Shown here in pieces: positions 40,665 to 49,176 of a stretch of 61,009 nt of DNA. Below the pieces are notes generated by a model. The model saw only the letters and a program-made list of their open reading frames with translations, did not search any database and was not told where the DNA came from. The stretch's first letter is position 1; every line of letters begins with the position of its first letter. Both the position numbers and the translations under genes were made by a program. The stretch comes from Bacteroidaceae bacterium (GTDB lineage Bacteria > Bacteroidota > Bacteroidia > Bacteroidales > Bacteroidaceae), in NCBI GenBank assembly GCA_016280445.1, contig JAEEGS010000083.1:1-61009 (forward strand). Reading direction: 5' to 3'.

Positions 40665-41761
40665 TGGCTGACTTCAACGCGCTGAGTGGGTGCCATCTCC
40701 ACATTTCGCTTGTCCACCTGTGTGACCACTTTGGCGGCAAGACTCATGAAGGCGATACCTTCAGGAGAGGCGGGATGGAGCACGGCTGGTTCACCGCTGT
40801 CGCCTGTCTCGCAGACGGATTGGATGAGCGGAATCTGTGCCAAAAGTGGCACTCCCAGTTCCTCGGCGAGTTGCTTGCAACCTTCTTTGCCGAAGATGTA
40901 GTATTTGTTCTCCGGAAGTTCGGCAGGCGTGAACCAAGCCATATTCTCGACGAGACCGAGGATGGGCACATTCACCTTGTCGTTCATGTACATGTTGATG
41001 CCTTTCCGGGCATCAGCCAATGCAACCTGCTGAGGGGTGGAAACGATGATGGCGCCCGTGATGCCGAGAGTTTGCAGGAGGGTCAGGTGGATGTCACTCG
41101 TGCCTGGAGGGGTGTCGAGAATGAAGTAGTCGAGGTCGCCCCATTGAGCCTCGGTGATGAGTTGCTTGAGCGCATTCGAAGCCATTCCTCCTCGCCAAAG
41201 GGTGGCTTGGTCGGGATTGACGAAGAAGCCGATGGAGAGCAACTTCACACCGTATTTCTCCACAGGCACGATGAGGTCACGTCCTTCCACCTGTACGGCA
41301 TAAGGACGCTCTTCCTCCACCCCAAACATCTTGGGCATCGAAGGACCGAAGATGTCGGTGTCGAGCAATCCCACCCGATAACCGAGTTTCGCTAATCCGA
41401 TGGCGAGGTTGGCGGTGACAGTCGATTTGCCCACACCGCCTTTGCCAGAACTGACTGCAATGATGTTCTTTACGCCTGGCAGCAACTTGTCGGGTTCAGG
41501 GGGTAGGGCGGTCTTGGCTTTCGTGCCGATGGTCACTTCCACATCGGGATGCACGAAGGTCTTGATGGCAGCCTCAGCCGCTTTCACAACAGATTTCTTG
41601 AAGGGGTCGGTCTCCTTCTCGAAGATGAGTGAGAAGGACACTTTCATGCCGTCGATGCGGAGATCATCCTCCAGCATCTCGTTTTCCATGATGCTCTTGC
41701 CATTGCCTGGATAACGCACGGTGGCGAGGGCATCGTGTATGAGTTTAGGATATATGGTCAT
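40661..41761 (-). CDS. mrp: Mrp/NBP35-family P-loop ATPase
   Basis: The 366-residue protein has an N-terminal MIP18/DUF59-type domain (residues 1-85), then a deviant Walker A SSGKGGVGKSTVTANLA, the DTDIFGPSMPKMFG switch and DTPPGTSDIHLTLLQ. Mrp proteins act as carriers for iron-sulfur clusters. In the position where many homologues carry a CxxC pair that holds the bridging cluster (after VENM), this protein reads AWFTPAELPENKYYIFG, with no Cys pair. This seems to be the Bacteroidota type. The gene overlaps the following pseudouridine synthase by 4 nt and follows trmB after a 39-nt gap of AATTGAAG repeats. Confidence 0.9.
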   Translation of the reverse strand: MTIYPKLIHDALATVRYPGNGKSIMENEMLEDDLRIDGMKVSFSLIFEKETDPFKKSVVKAAEAAIKTFVHPDVEVTIGTKAKTALPPEPDKLLPGVKNIIAVSSGKGGVGKSTVTANLAIGLAKLGYRVGLLDTDIFGPSMPKMFGVEEERPYAVQVEGRDLIVPVEKYGVKLLSIGFFVNPDQATLWRGGMASNALKQLITEAQWGDLDYFILDTPPGTSDIHLTLLQTLGITGAIIVSTPQQVALADARKGINMYMNDKVNVPILGLVENMAWFTPAELPENKYYIFGKEGCKQLAEELGVPLLAQIPLIQSVCETGDSGEPAVLHPASPEGIAFMSLAAKVVTQVDKRNVEMAPTQRVEVSQ

Positions 41762-41800
41762 GAAGAATTGAAGAATTGAAAAGTTGAAAAAATAGAAGTT

Positions 41801-42667
41801 TCACTTTCCTGTTTTCCGTGTGCTCACCACTTGGTGATTGTAAGAGCGATAACCGTCCACAGGAATCTCAATGTCGGGCTCTTCGAGGCTTCCTTCTTGA
41901 GGCAAGCGGAATTGCAGGTACTTGATGGGGATGCCACGTTCGAGCCACATGTTTTCGTAATAGGTGCGGATGTCGGTGAGAGAAGACCCTCTCTGTCCTA
42001 CGGACATCTCCCCCGTAATGGGGAGACCATCCGGCTTGTAGGTCGTTGGGGAACTTGCCGCAAGGTCTCCCTCCCCATTACGGGGGAGGGTCGGGGAGAG
42101 GGTCTCCCCATATAGGTCAAACGTACATTTCTCCATCTTCAACCCGTTCTTTTCCACCATATATTTAGTATAGGTGGCGAGGAAGTTGGAGTCGGTCTTC
42201 ACGTGAATGAGTCCTCCATCCACCAAGAACTTTCTGTAACGCGCCATGAAGTAGGTGGAGGTGAGCCGCTTGGTGGCTTTCTTCATCTGAGGGTCGGAGA
42301 AGGTGAGCCACAGTTCCGCCACCTCGTTGGGGGCGAAGAATGCGTCGATGATTTCGATGTTGGTGCGCAGAAAAGCCACGTTCTTCAAGCCTTCCTCGAG
42401 GGCAGTCTTGGCTCCGTGCCACATGCGGGCACCTTTGATGTCGACACCGATGAAGTTTTTATCGGGAAAACGACGTGCCAGCCCGATGGTGTATTCTCCA
42501 CGTCCACATCCTAGTTCGAGCACAATGGGATTGTCGTTCTTGAAGAACTCTTCATGCCATCTACCCTTCATGGGAAAACCTTCCTTCTGCAGTAGCCAGA
42601 AGGGGCACTCCACAACCAATGGATTCTCTGCCATTTCGGCGAATTTCGCGAGTTTTCCTTTTCCCAT
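41801..42667 (-). CDS. trmB: tRNA (guanine-N7)-methyltransferase with in-frame palindromic insertion
   Basis: The 288-residue protein has the SAM motif [29 protein letters not shown] and the substrate motif [17 protein letters not shown] (the PDPW-like region of TrmB). It methylates G46 in the tRNA variable loop. TrmB is usually 210-250 residues; here residues 188-228, between FDLYG and LTDIRTYYE, are encoded by the 122-nt palindromic element at 41984-42105 ([13 protein letters not shown]...[19 protein letters not shown]). The insertion is downstream of the active-site motifs, in a region that varies in family length. Start overlaps the dnaX stop (TAATG), so translation is coupled. Confidence 0.93.
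   Translation of the reverse strand: MGKGKLAKFAEMAENPLVVECPFWLLQKEGFPMKGRWHEEFFKNDNPIVLELGCGRGEYTIGLARRFPDKNFIGVDIKGARMWHGAKTALEEGLKNVAFLRTNIEIIDAFFAPNEVAELWLTFSDPQMKKATKRLTSTYFMARYRKFLVDGGLIHVKTDSNFLATYTKYMVEKNGLKMEKCTFDLYGETLSPTLPRNGEGDLAASSPTTYKPDGLPITGEMSVGQRGSSLTDIRTYYENMWLERGIPIKYLQFRLPQEGSLEEPDIEIPVDGYRSYNHQVVSTRKTGK
41984..42105 (-). repeat. Two-lobed palindromic element, copy 3, inside trmB (122 nt)
   Basis: Ends AGACCCTCTCTG (41984) and GGAGAGGGTCT (42105) are inverted. Lobes ATCTCCCC-CGTAAT-GGGGAGA and CCCTCCCC-ATTAC-GGGGGAGGG. Read along trmB it has the same orientation and frame as copy 2 in the GH2 gene, so both proteins carry [13 protein letters not shown]. Confidence 0.92.
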
Positions 42668-44439
42668 TATGCAAGTTCTAATTCAAATAACTCTGTCAGT
42701 TTCCGCAGTCCTTCACTCTGCTGGAGCATCATGCCGTAAATCTCTTTGCGGCTGTAGATGCGGCGTTTGTCTGTTATTTCACGCAGACGGGTTGTCATCT
42801 TGAGAGAGGAGTTCTGCAGACGTTGTTGCAGATACTTCTCGATGCGTGGCTGCATCTTCACCAGTTCCGCCTGAATGGAAGGGTTGTCGGCAATCACGAG
42901 GAAGGTGCTTCCATCTTCCTGCAGGGCGGGTTCCATGTTGTCCATTCGGCGTGACATGGCCGTATCTTCTTGTGGCAGTTGCTGGGCAAATTCCCTCCAT
43001 GCCACAATCAGGTTCATGTTGTCCACCGGCTTGTTCTCTCCGATGAACGTGTCCTTCTGGATGACCGCATCATTCTCTTGCTGCTGTTTTCTCGCTTGCA
43101 CTTCTTGTGCGGTTTTTCGGAGGGAGAAGCCTCGAACTCCTCCAACGCCAGCAGGAGAAAGTGTCCCTGTTCGCAAAGGAGCAGGGTTGACATGATGTTG
43201 AGGTTCCACCTTCCCTGAAGGAGGGGGAGGAGCCGCAACGGTCTGAACAGCCTCCACTTTGGGTTGTTGTGGGGCTAAGGCTTTCAGACGGTTGAATATG
43301 GGTTTGAGCATCTTCGTAGGGCCAAGCCCCGAAGCCTCCCCGTCATCGGAGGAGAGTTGTGCCATCTCGATGAGGGTGAGTTCGATGAACAGCCGTTTGT
43401 TCTGGCTCTGCTTATAGTTGAGGTCGCAGTTGTTGGCCAGTTTCATGGCTTGGAAGAGGAACTTGGGCTTACATTTCTGCGCCTGTTCGTGGTAGTGTTT
43501 CCTCACCTCTTCGCTGGCCTCGATGAGCCCTACGGTCTGTTTGTCTTGTGCCACCAGCAGGTTGCGGAAGTGGCTCGAAAGTCCGGTGATGAAGTATTGC
43601 CCTTCGAACCCTTTCGAGAGAATCTCGTTCAGGGTCAGCATGCACTCCGTGATTTTTCCTTCGAGGAAGTAGTCGGTCAGCCTGAAGTAGTAGTCGTAGT
43701 CGAGCACATTCAGGTTGGCGATGGTCTGCTGGTAAGTGATGTTTCCGCCGCAGAAGGAGGCCACTTGGTCGAAGATGCTGAGTGCATCTCGCATGCCGCC
43801 GTCTGCTTTTTGGGCAATCACGTTGAGTGCAGCATCCTCGGCCGTCATGCCTTCTTTCTCCGCGACATTCTTCAGGTGTCCCACGATGTCGTCCACCCCC
43901 ATGCGCTTGAAGTCGTAAATCTGACAACGGCTCATGATGGTGGGCAGTATCTTATGCTTTTCCGTTGTGGCCAGGATGAAGATGGCATGATGAGGTGGCT
44001 CCTCCAACGTCTTCAGGAAGGCGTTGAAGGCTGCCTGTGAGAGCATATGCACCTCGTCGATGATGAATACTTTGTATTTGCCAATCTGAGGGGGTATCCT
44101 CACCTGCTCAATCAGCAGGCGGATGTCCTCCACCGAGTTGTTGGAGGCAGCATCCAGTTCGTGGATGTTGTACGAGCGTCCCTCGTTGAATGCCTTGCAC
44201 GATTCACATTCGCCGCAAGCCTCTCCGTCCTGACGGGGAGTCAAGCAGTTGATGGTCTTGGCAAAGATGCGGGCGCATGTTGTCTTTCCCACGCCACGCG
44301 GACCGCAGAACAGGTAGGCATGTGCCAGTCGTCCGCTCTGTATGGCATTCTTCAGCGTTGTGGTCAGCGCACCTTGCCCCACCACTGTATCGAAGGTCAT
44401 GGGGCGGTACTTTCTGGCCGAAACAATGTAATTATTCAT
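42667..44439 (-). CDS. dnaX: DNA polymerase III subunits gamma/tau
   Basis: The 590-residue clamp-loader ATPase has Walker [17 protein letters not shown], the zinc-binding Cys set [39 protein letters not shown] and the SRC motif MSRCQIYDF. It loads the sliding clamp and bridges the replisome. The linker after residue 380 is rich in Pro and Ala. Within it, [20 protein letters not shown] (about 417-442) is encoded by GC-rich sequence with the look of an inserted palindromic repeat (43121-43186), which this unstructured linker would tolerate. No slippery A-run for making a short gamma form was noticed. Followed by trmB with a 1-nt overlap. Confidence 0.94.
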   Translation of the reverse strand: MNNYIVSARKYRPMTFDTVVGQGALTTTLKNAIQSGRLAHAYLFCGPRGVGKTTCARIFAKTINCLTPRQDGEACGECESCKAFNEGRSYNIHELDAASNNSVEDIRLLIEQVRIPPQIGKYKVFIIDEVHMLSQAAFNAFLKTLEEPPHHAIFILATTEKHKILPTIMSRCQIYDFKRMGVDDIVGHLKNVAEKEGMTAEDAALNVIAQKADGGMRDALSIFDQVASFCGGNITYQQTIANLNVLDYDYYFRLTDYFLEGKITECMLTLNEILSKGFEGQYFITGLSSHFRNLLVAQDKQTVGLIEASEEVRKHYHEQAQKCKPKFLFQAMKLANNCDLNYKQSQNKRLFIELTLIEMAQLSSDDGEASGLGPTKMLKPIFNRLKALAPQQPKVEAVQTVAAPPPPSGKVEPQHHVNPAPLRTGTLSPAGVGGVRGFSLRKTAQEVQARKQQQENDAVIQKDTFIGENKPVDNMNLIVAWREFAQQLPQEDTAMSRRMDNMEPALQEDGSTFLVIADNPSIQAELVKMQPRIEKYLQQRLQNSSLKMTTRLREITDKRRIYSRKEIYGMMLQQSEGLRKLTELFELELA

Positions 44440-44479
44440 GTGTTATCTTCTATTCTCCTGTCTTCTGACGTCAAACGCA

Positions 44480-45772
44480 TCAAAGTCTCACGCCCACTGA
44501 TGCATTGATGTACCAGTCGTTCAGGTGGCCATGCATGGCTCTGTGCTTGTAGTTGAAATTGTTGAATTGTCCGTTGGCATTGATGAAATAGCGATTCCAG
44601 TTGTAGGTGACGGAAAGGCGTGTGGTGAAGTTGAGGGCAAGGCGGTTATTGCGCGAGTGTACACCTGTGCTCCGTGTCTCGAGATCGTCTGTGAAGTCAA
44701 GAATTTCATCGGCAGGAATGTCGATTCCTAATTCTTCTTTCATTCCCTCCAAGAGAACATAGTATAACATGTTTTCTTTTGCAAGTTCCTTGAAATTGCT
44801 CTCGTAGGTGTTGATGCGGGTGCGGTTCACCACCGTCACCATCGGCATCGCCATTGCGTTGATGAGCCAGCCCTTAGCGGGTACGAAGTTGTAGGAATAG
44901 CCGGCACCCAGACTCAGTTGATATTGGCGCAAACGTCCAATGCCGTCCATCAGATAGATAAGGTCAGCGTTACGTCTGTCATTGTAGTTGAAATCAGCAT
45001 AGTAGCCCATCAAGCCAACGATGGGGGAGCCTGCCGAACGAACTTGAATGGTCTTCTGGTTGTAGGCGGCACCATAGGAGAATTTCTTGTGGTTGAAGAT
45101 ATAGAAACCGTCGAAGATCAAGGTCTGGATAGACATTGACGAAGCTAAATCTTCCTTTTCAGTGTCTTCCCATCCGTAGGGTTCTGACCAATCTTCGAAA
45201 ACCATCGTCTCGGTCTGCGGGTCAAGGTCAAGAATACCTCTGCCTCTTACCGCTCCTGAATAGTGTGTTTCCACATTCTTTTTCTTGAACTTATGCCAGC
45301 GCAGGTTCACGGCATACCAACTGCCCGCGCTTTTGAACGAGAGGTTCTGCCCCTTGTCTCCTCCTATCGGGAAAGAGTAACTGGCGCTCAAGCCCCTGTA
45401 TCCCACTTTCACACCTAACGAGGTCGATGGCTTGGTGATGATGCGAGGGTCGGTAGCCATGTTGCCCTCACCCTTGATAAAGGGCATCATGCCCTCACCG
45501 TCGAATAATTCAGCACCGTCGACGGTGGAGTGCATCTTCAAGTCCGTCTGTGCCACACGGCTGGTTATGCTGACCTGCCAAGGTCGTTCGGGTGTCTTGA
45601 TGTAGTTGGTGTCCACACCGTTCACCACACTTTTTTCAGCAAAATCCTTCACCTTGTGAAAGATGTCCTTCTTCCCCGTTGTCGATGGAGATAAGTCAAA
45701 GGATTGTGCATGCCCCGTCAAAGGCATCAGCATCAGGCAGAGGCCTGTCAGCATCAATTTTGTCTTGTTCAT
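44480..45772 (-). CDS. DUF4421 outer-membrane beta-barrel-like protein
   Basis: The 430-residue protein has a signal peptide (MNKTKLMLTGLCLMLMPLTGHAQ-SFD). The mature part is rich in alternating, aromatic-ended strands: SLGVKVGYRGLSASYSFPIG, KFSYGAAYNQ, YQLSLGAGYSYNFVPAKGW, and the C-terminal NDWYINASVGVRL. The DTNYIKTPERPWQV start is typical of DUF4421 proteins in Bacteroidales. The function is unknown; location in the outer membrane is inferred from strand pattern and the terminal hydrophobic strand. It is divergent from the FAD protein gene at 46140. Confidence 0.82.
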   Translation of the reverse strand: MNKTKLMLTGLCLMLMPLTGHAQSFDLSPSTTGKKDIFHKVKDFAEKSVVNGVDTNYIKTPERPWQVSITSRVAQTDLKMHSTVDGAELFDGEGMMPFIKGEGNMATDPRIITKPSTSLGVKVGYRGLSASYSFPIGGDKGQNLSFKSAGSWYAVNLRWHKFKKKNVETHYSGAVRGRGILDLDPQTETMVFEDWSEPYGWEDTEKEDLASSMSIQTLIFDGFYIFNHKKFSYGAAYNQKTIQVRSAGSPIVGLMGYYADFNYNDRRNADLIYLMDGIGRLRQYQLSLGAGYSYNFVPAKGWLINAMAMPMVTVVNRTRINTYESNFKELAKENMLYYVLLEGMKEELGIDIPADEILDFTDDLETRSTGVHSRNNRLALNFTTRLSVTYNWNRYFINANGQFNNFNYKHRAMHGHLNDWYINASVGVRL

Positions 45773-46091
45773 GTTTTTTAGTGATTAGAATTTAGTTGTT
45801 GTTGTATGATATACTTTCTTTCAATTGACAAAGGTCGAAAAAAAAACTGGCTTGACCAACGATGAAACGGAAAAAATGAAGGAAAGGCTCAAAAAAACTT
45901 CATTACCGCCTCAAACGCCCCTTCCGTTACCGTAATTACGTTAGCGTCGTTGCCGTAATTACGTTAGCGTCGTTGCCGTAATTACGACACTGACACTACC
46001 GTTTGACACCCTTTTCAACCATGTTGGCGATGCCTGCAGAATCTTGGCTGATAGTCTTTCGTGTACAACATGGGGTAAAAGGACACGAATT
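45773..46091. other. Divergent intergenic region with a 23-nt tandem array (45929-45997)
   Basis: Units at 45929, 45952 and 45975: CCGTAATTACGTTAGCGTCG in the first two, CCGTAATTACGACACTGACA in the third. CGTAATTACG is a perfect 10-bp palindrome. The third unit and following ACTACCG match the reverse strand of the array at 8278-8346. No gene seen. Confidence 0.75.
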
Positions 46092-46123
46092 TTTGTGCAG
46101 GTGAAAAAATAGTGCTACATTTG
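46092..46123 (+). promoter_or_regulatory. Promoter of the FAD protein gene
   Basis: TTTG (46092-46095) and TACATTTG (46116-46123), 20-nt spacer, leader of 16 nt. Confidence 0.72.
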
Positions 46124-46139
46124 CAAAAAAATACGGACG

Positions 46140-47732
46140 ATGATAACAGAATACCAGATAAGGGTGCTGCCCGAGGTGGCGGCAAGCGAGCAGGGCATCA
46201 AGCGCTTTTTGCAGGAAGAGAAGGGACTCTCGCCCCTCGAGATGACAGCGGTGAGGGTGCTGAAAAGGAGCATCGACGCACGTCAACGGACGATTTATGT
46301 GAATCTGAAGGTGCGCGTGTATCTGAACGAACTTCCGCAAGATGACGGGTTCGTGAGGACGGATTATCCGAACGTGGAGGGCAAGCCGCAAGCCGTTGTG
46401 GTGGGTGCTGGCCCTGGTGGTTTGTTTGCAGCGTTGCGGCTCATCGAACTGGGTGTGCGCCCCATCGTGGTGGAGCGAGGAAAAAGTGTGCACGAACGCC
46501 GGAAGGATATAGCGCAAATCTCACGCACTCAGCAGGTTGACCCCGAATCGAACTATTCGTTTGGAGAGGGAGGCGCAGGGGCTTTCTCGGATGGAAAACT
46601 CTACACCCGCAGCAAGAAACGGGGCAATGTGGAGAAAATCCTGAACGTGTTCTGTCAGCACGGGGCGAGCACAAGCATCTTGGCCGACGCGCATCCTCAT
46701 CTCGGCACAGACAAGTTGCCCGGCATCATCGAGGCGATGCGCAACACCATCATCCGCTGTGGAGGCGAGGTGCACTTCGAAACGAAGATGGATGCCATCG
46801 TGGTGGAGAAGAACAGGGTGGTGGGCATCCGCTGCGGCGAACAGGCATTCATGGGACCAGTCATCTTGGCTACAGGACATAGTGCCCGCGATGTCTATCG
46901 CTATCTGCACACTCAAGGCATCGAGATTGAGGCGAAGGACATCGCGGTGGGCGTGCGTCTGGAGCATCCTTCAGAACTCATCGACAAGATACAATATCAC
47001 AACAAGGAGGGGCGTGGGAAATATCTCCCTGCTGCCGAGTATTCGTTTGTGACTCAGGTGGATGGACGCGGCGTCTATTCCTTCTGCATGTGTCCGGGTG
47101 GTACGGTCGTTCCTGCTGCCAGCGGACCGAATCAGTTGGTCGTGAATGGCATGAGCAACTCTCTGAGAAACAGCCCCTGGAGCAATTCGGGTATGGTGGT
47201 GGAACTGCATGTGGACGACCTGCAGGAACGCTCTTTGATGGAGTTGCCTCCTGTGCCTGATGTGGAAACAAAGGGTGGGGCATTGGCGATGATGGAGTTT
47301 CAGGAACGGCTCGAATATACGGCTTGGATGCAGGGCAACCGCTCGCAGACAGCACCTGCACAATGTATGGCTCACTTCGTGAACAACAAGGGTAGTTTCG
47401 ACTTGCCGAAGTCTTCCTACACCCCGGGATTGATTAGCACACCCATGCACTTCTGGATGCCTGGTTTTGTGTCGAAACGCTTGCAACAGGGTTTCAAGAA
47501 CTTCGGCAAGATGTGTCACGGTTTCCTGACCAACGAGGCGGTGATGATAGGCGTCGAGACGCGCACGTCGGCTCCTGTTCGCATCTTGCGCGACAGAGAA
47601 ACGTTGCAGCATGTGCGTGTGCAGGGATTGTTCCCATGCGGAGAAGGAGCAGGCTATGCGGGAGGCATCGTGAGTGCGGGAGTGGATGGGGAACGGTGTG
47701 CGGAAATGCTGGCCGAGTATTTGAACAGTTAA
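46140..47732 (+). CDS. FAD-dependent dehydrogenase-like protein
   Basis: The 530-residue protein of the 'uncharacterised FAD-dependent dehydrogenase' type has an N-terminal domain of about 80 residues followed by the dinucleotide motif AVVVGAGPGGLFAALRLIELG. It then has VVERGKSVHERRKDI, NYSFGEGGAGAFSDGKLYTR, a second Gly-rich ILATGHSARDVY motif and a C-terminal LFPCGEGAGYAGGIVSAGVDG that closes the FAD site. It is cytosolic, with an unknown substrate. Length and order are normal for the family. The MATE gene starts 44 nt after its stop and may share the transcript. Confidence 0.9.
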   Translation: MITEYQIRVLPEVAASEQGIKRFLQEEKGLSPLEMTAVRVLKRSIDARQRTIYVNLKVRVYLNELPQDDGFVRTDYPNVEGKPQAVVVGAGPGGLFAALRLIELGVRPIVVERGKSVHERRKDIAQISRTQQVDPESNYSFGEGGAGAFSDGKLYTRSKKRGNVEKILNVFCQHGASTSILADAHPHLGTDKLPGIIEAMRNTIIRCGGEVHFETKMDAIVVEKNRVVGIRCGEQAFMGPVILATGHSARDVYRYLHTQGIEIEAKDIAVGVRLEHPSELIDKIQYHNKEGRGKYLPAAEYSFVTQVDGRGVYSFCMCPGGTVVPAASGPNQLVVNGMSNSLRNSPWSNSGMVVELHVDDLQERSLMELPPVPDVETKGGALAMMEFQERLEYTAWMQGNRSQTAPAQCMAHFVNNKGSFDLPKSSYTPGLISTPMHFWMPGFVSKRLQQGFKNFGKMCHGFLTNEAVMIGVETRTSAPVRILRDRETLQHVRVQGLFPCGEGAGYAGGIVSAGVDGERCAEMLAEYLNS

Positions 47733-47776
47733 AAGATTGAGGATGCTGCATACTTGTAGCCTTTATTGATAAAGGA

Positions 47777-49078
47777 ATGGTCATTGGTCTGAGAGACAGA
47801 AAGATATTGCGAATTGCATTGCCGAGCATCGTGTCAAACATCACGGTGCCGCTGTTGGGGTTAGTGGATGTTGCCATCACGGGGCATCTGGGCTCTGCGG
47901 CCTATATCGGTGCGATTGCTGTGGGTGGTATGCTGTTCAACATTATCTACTGGATGTTTGCTTTTCTGCGCATGGGCACGAGTGGTATGACCTCACAGGC
48001 ATTGGGGGCGAGGAATCTGACGGAAGTGGTGGCGGTGATGCAACGGGCCTTGTTGGTGGCCATCTTGATTTCGGCCGTGATGCTGTGTCTGCAAGTGCCT
48101 CTCAGGGAAGGTGCATTGTCGATTATTCGTCCGTCAGCCGAAGTGGTGTCTTTGACGTGCACCTATTTTAATATATGTATATGGGGTGCTCCTGCCGCCT
48201 TGATGCTTTTTGTCTTGACGGGTTGGTTTGTGGGCATGCAGAACTCGAAGGCGCCGATGGCGGTGGCGGTGATTCAGAATGTGGCGAACATTGTGCTGAG
48301 TTTCGCGCTGGTGTATGGGCTTGGCATGAAGATGGAGGGCGTGGCGTTAGGCACCGTGCTGGCACAATACATCGGACTTGTATCTGCAGGTTTGTTCTGC
48401 ATCCCTTACTACCTGAAAATCAAGAAATACTATCGTAAGGAAGCCGTGTTGGAGACATCTGCTCTGATGAAGTTCTTTTCCCTGAACAAAGATATCTTTC
48501 TGCGTACTTGCTGCCTCATTCTGGTGCACTTCTTTTTCATTGCGGCTGGAGCCAGACAGGGAGATACGGAACTGGCGGTCAACACGATGCTCATGCAACT
48601 CTTCACCCTCTACAGTTACATCATGGATGGCTTCGCCTTTGCGGGCGAGGCAATGGTGGGGAAGGCTATTGGCGGCCGTATGCGGAGCATCTACGACGAC
48701 ACCATCCGCCACATCTTCCGCTGGGGATGGGCGGTGGCAGCCCTCTTCACGCTTGCCTACCTTGCTTTGGGCAATCGTTTTCTGGCCTTGCTCACCGACG
48801 ATGCCGCCGTGATGGAGGTCGCTGTGGAGTATCAGCCGTGGACGCTGTTGTTCCCTCTGTGCGGGCTCGCGGCCTTCATTTGGGACGGGGTGTACATCGG
48901 TGCGACGGCTACCAAAGGAATGCTGCTTTCGACGGCCACCGCCATGCTTGTTTTCTTCCTCCTGTATTTCACCCTTGTGCCGTTGTGGGGCAATCACGGC
49001 CTATGGCTGGCATTCGTGACATATTTGGCAGTTCGAGGCATTGTTCTGACGCTGATGCGGCGAAAAGTTTGGGCTTGA
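47777..49078 (+). CDS. MATE-family efflux transporter
   Basis: The 433-residue protein has 12 hydrophobic segments in the two-lobed MATE layout. The first half has IALPSIVSNITVPLLGLVDVAITGHLG; the second repeat has LMQLFTLYSYIMDGFAFAGEAMVGKAIG and AFIWDGVYIGATATKGM, typical of the DinF-like branch. It exports drugs or metabolites using Na+ or H+. The start at 47777 (MVIGLRDRKILRIALP) places the first transmembrane helix normally. No terminator hairpin stands out; an A7/T8-rich stretch follows before the kinase promoter. Confidence 0.92.
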   Translation: MVIGLRDRKILRIALPSIVSNITVPLLGLVDVAITGHLGSAAYIGAIAVGGMLFNIIYWMFAFLRMGTSGMTSQALGARNLTEVVAVMQRALLVAILISAVMLCLQVPLREGALSIIRPSAEVVSLTCTYFNICIWGAPAALMLFVLTGWFVGMQNSKAPMAVAVIQNVANIVLSFALVYGLGMKMEGVALGTVLAQYIGLVSAGLFCIPYYLKIKKYYRKEAVLETSALMKFFSLNKDIFLRTCCLILVHFFFIAAGARQGDTELAVNTMLMQLFTLYSYIMDGFAFAGEAMVGKAIGGRMRSIYDDTIRHIFRWGWAVAALFTLAYLALGNRFLALLTDDAAVMEVAVEYQPWTLLFPLCGLAAFIWDGVYIGATATKGMLLSTATAMLVFFLLYFTLVPLWGNHGLWLAFVTYLAVRGIVLTLMRRKVWA

Positions 49079-49119
49079 TAAAAAAATGTGCTTTTTTTTG
49101 TACGTTTTTCCCTTTTTAT

Positions 49120-49150
49120 TTTGATTGTTTGAAAATTTTTTTCACCTTTG
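49120..49150 (+). promoter_or_regulatory. Probable promoter of the kinase-symporter operon
   Basis: TTTG (49120-49123) and CACCTTTG (49143-49150; one base off TAnnTTTG), 19-nt spacer, 26 nt before the start codon. Confidence 0.5.
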
Positions 49151-49176
49151 CAAAGATAATCTTTTACGAAGACCTT

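Noticed and set aside
40661-41761. Damage in mrp because the CxxC pair is missing
   Set aside because: The segment is otherwise well conserved and this looks like a lineage-typical form, so it is noted under the gene and not counted as a lesion.
48508-49176. Upstream extension of the kinase reading frame into the MATE gene
   Set aside because: The frame is open but lies inside the MATE coding region; a promoter-like signal and a lipoprotein signal peptide at 49177 mark the real start.
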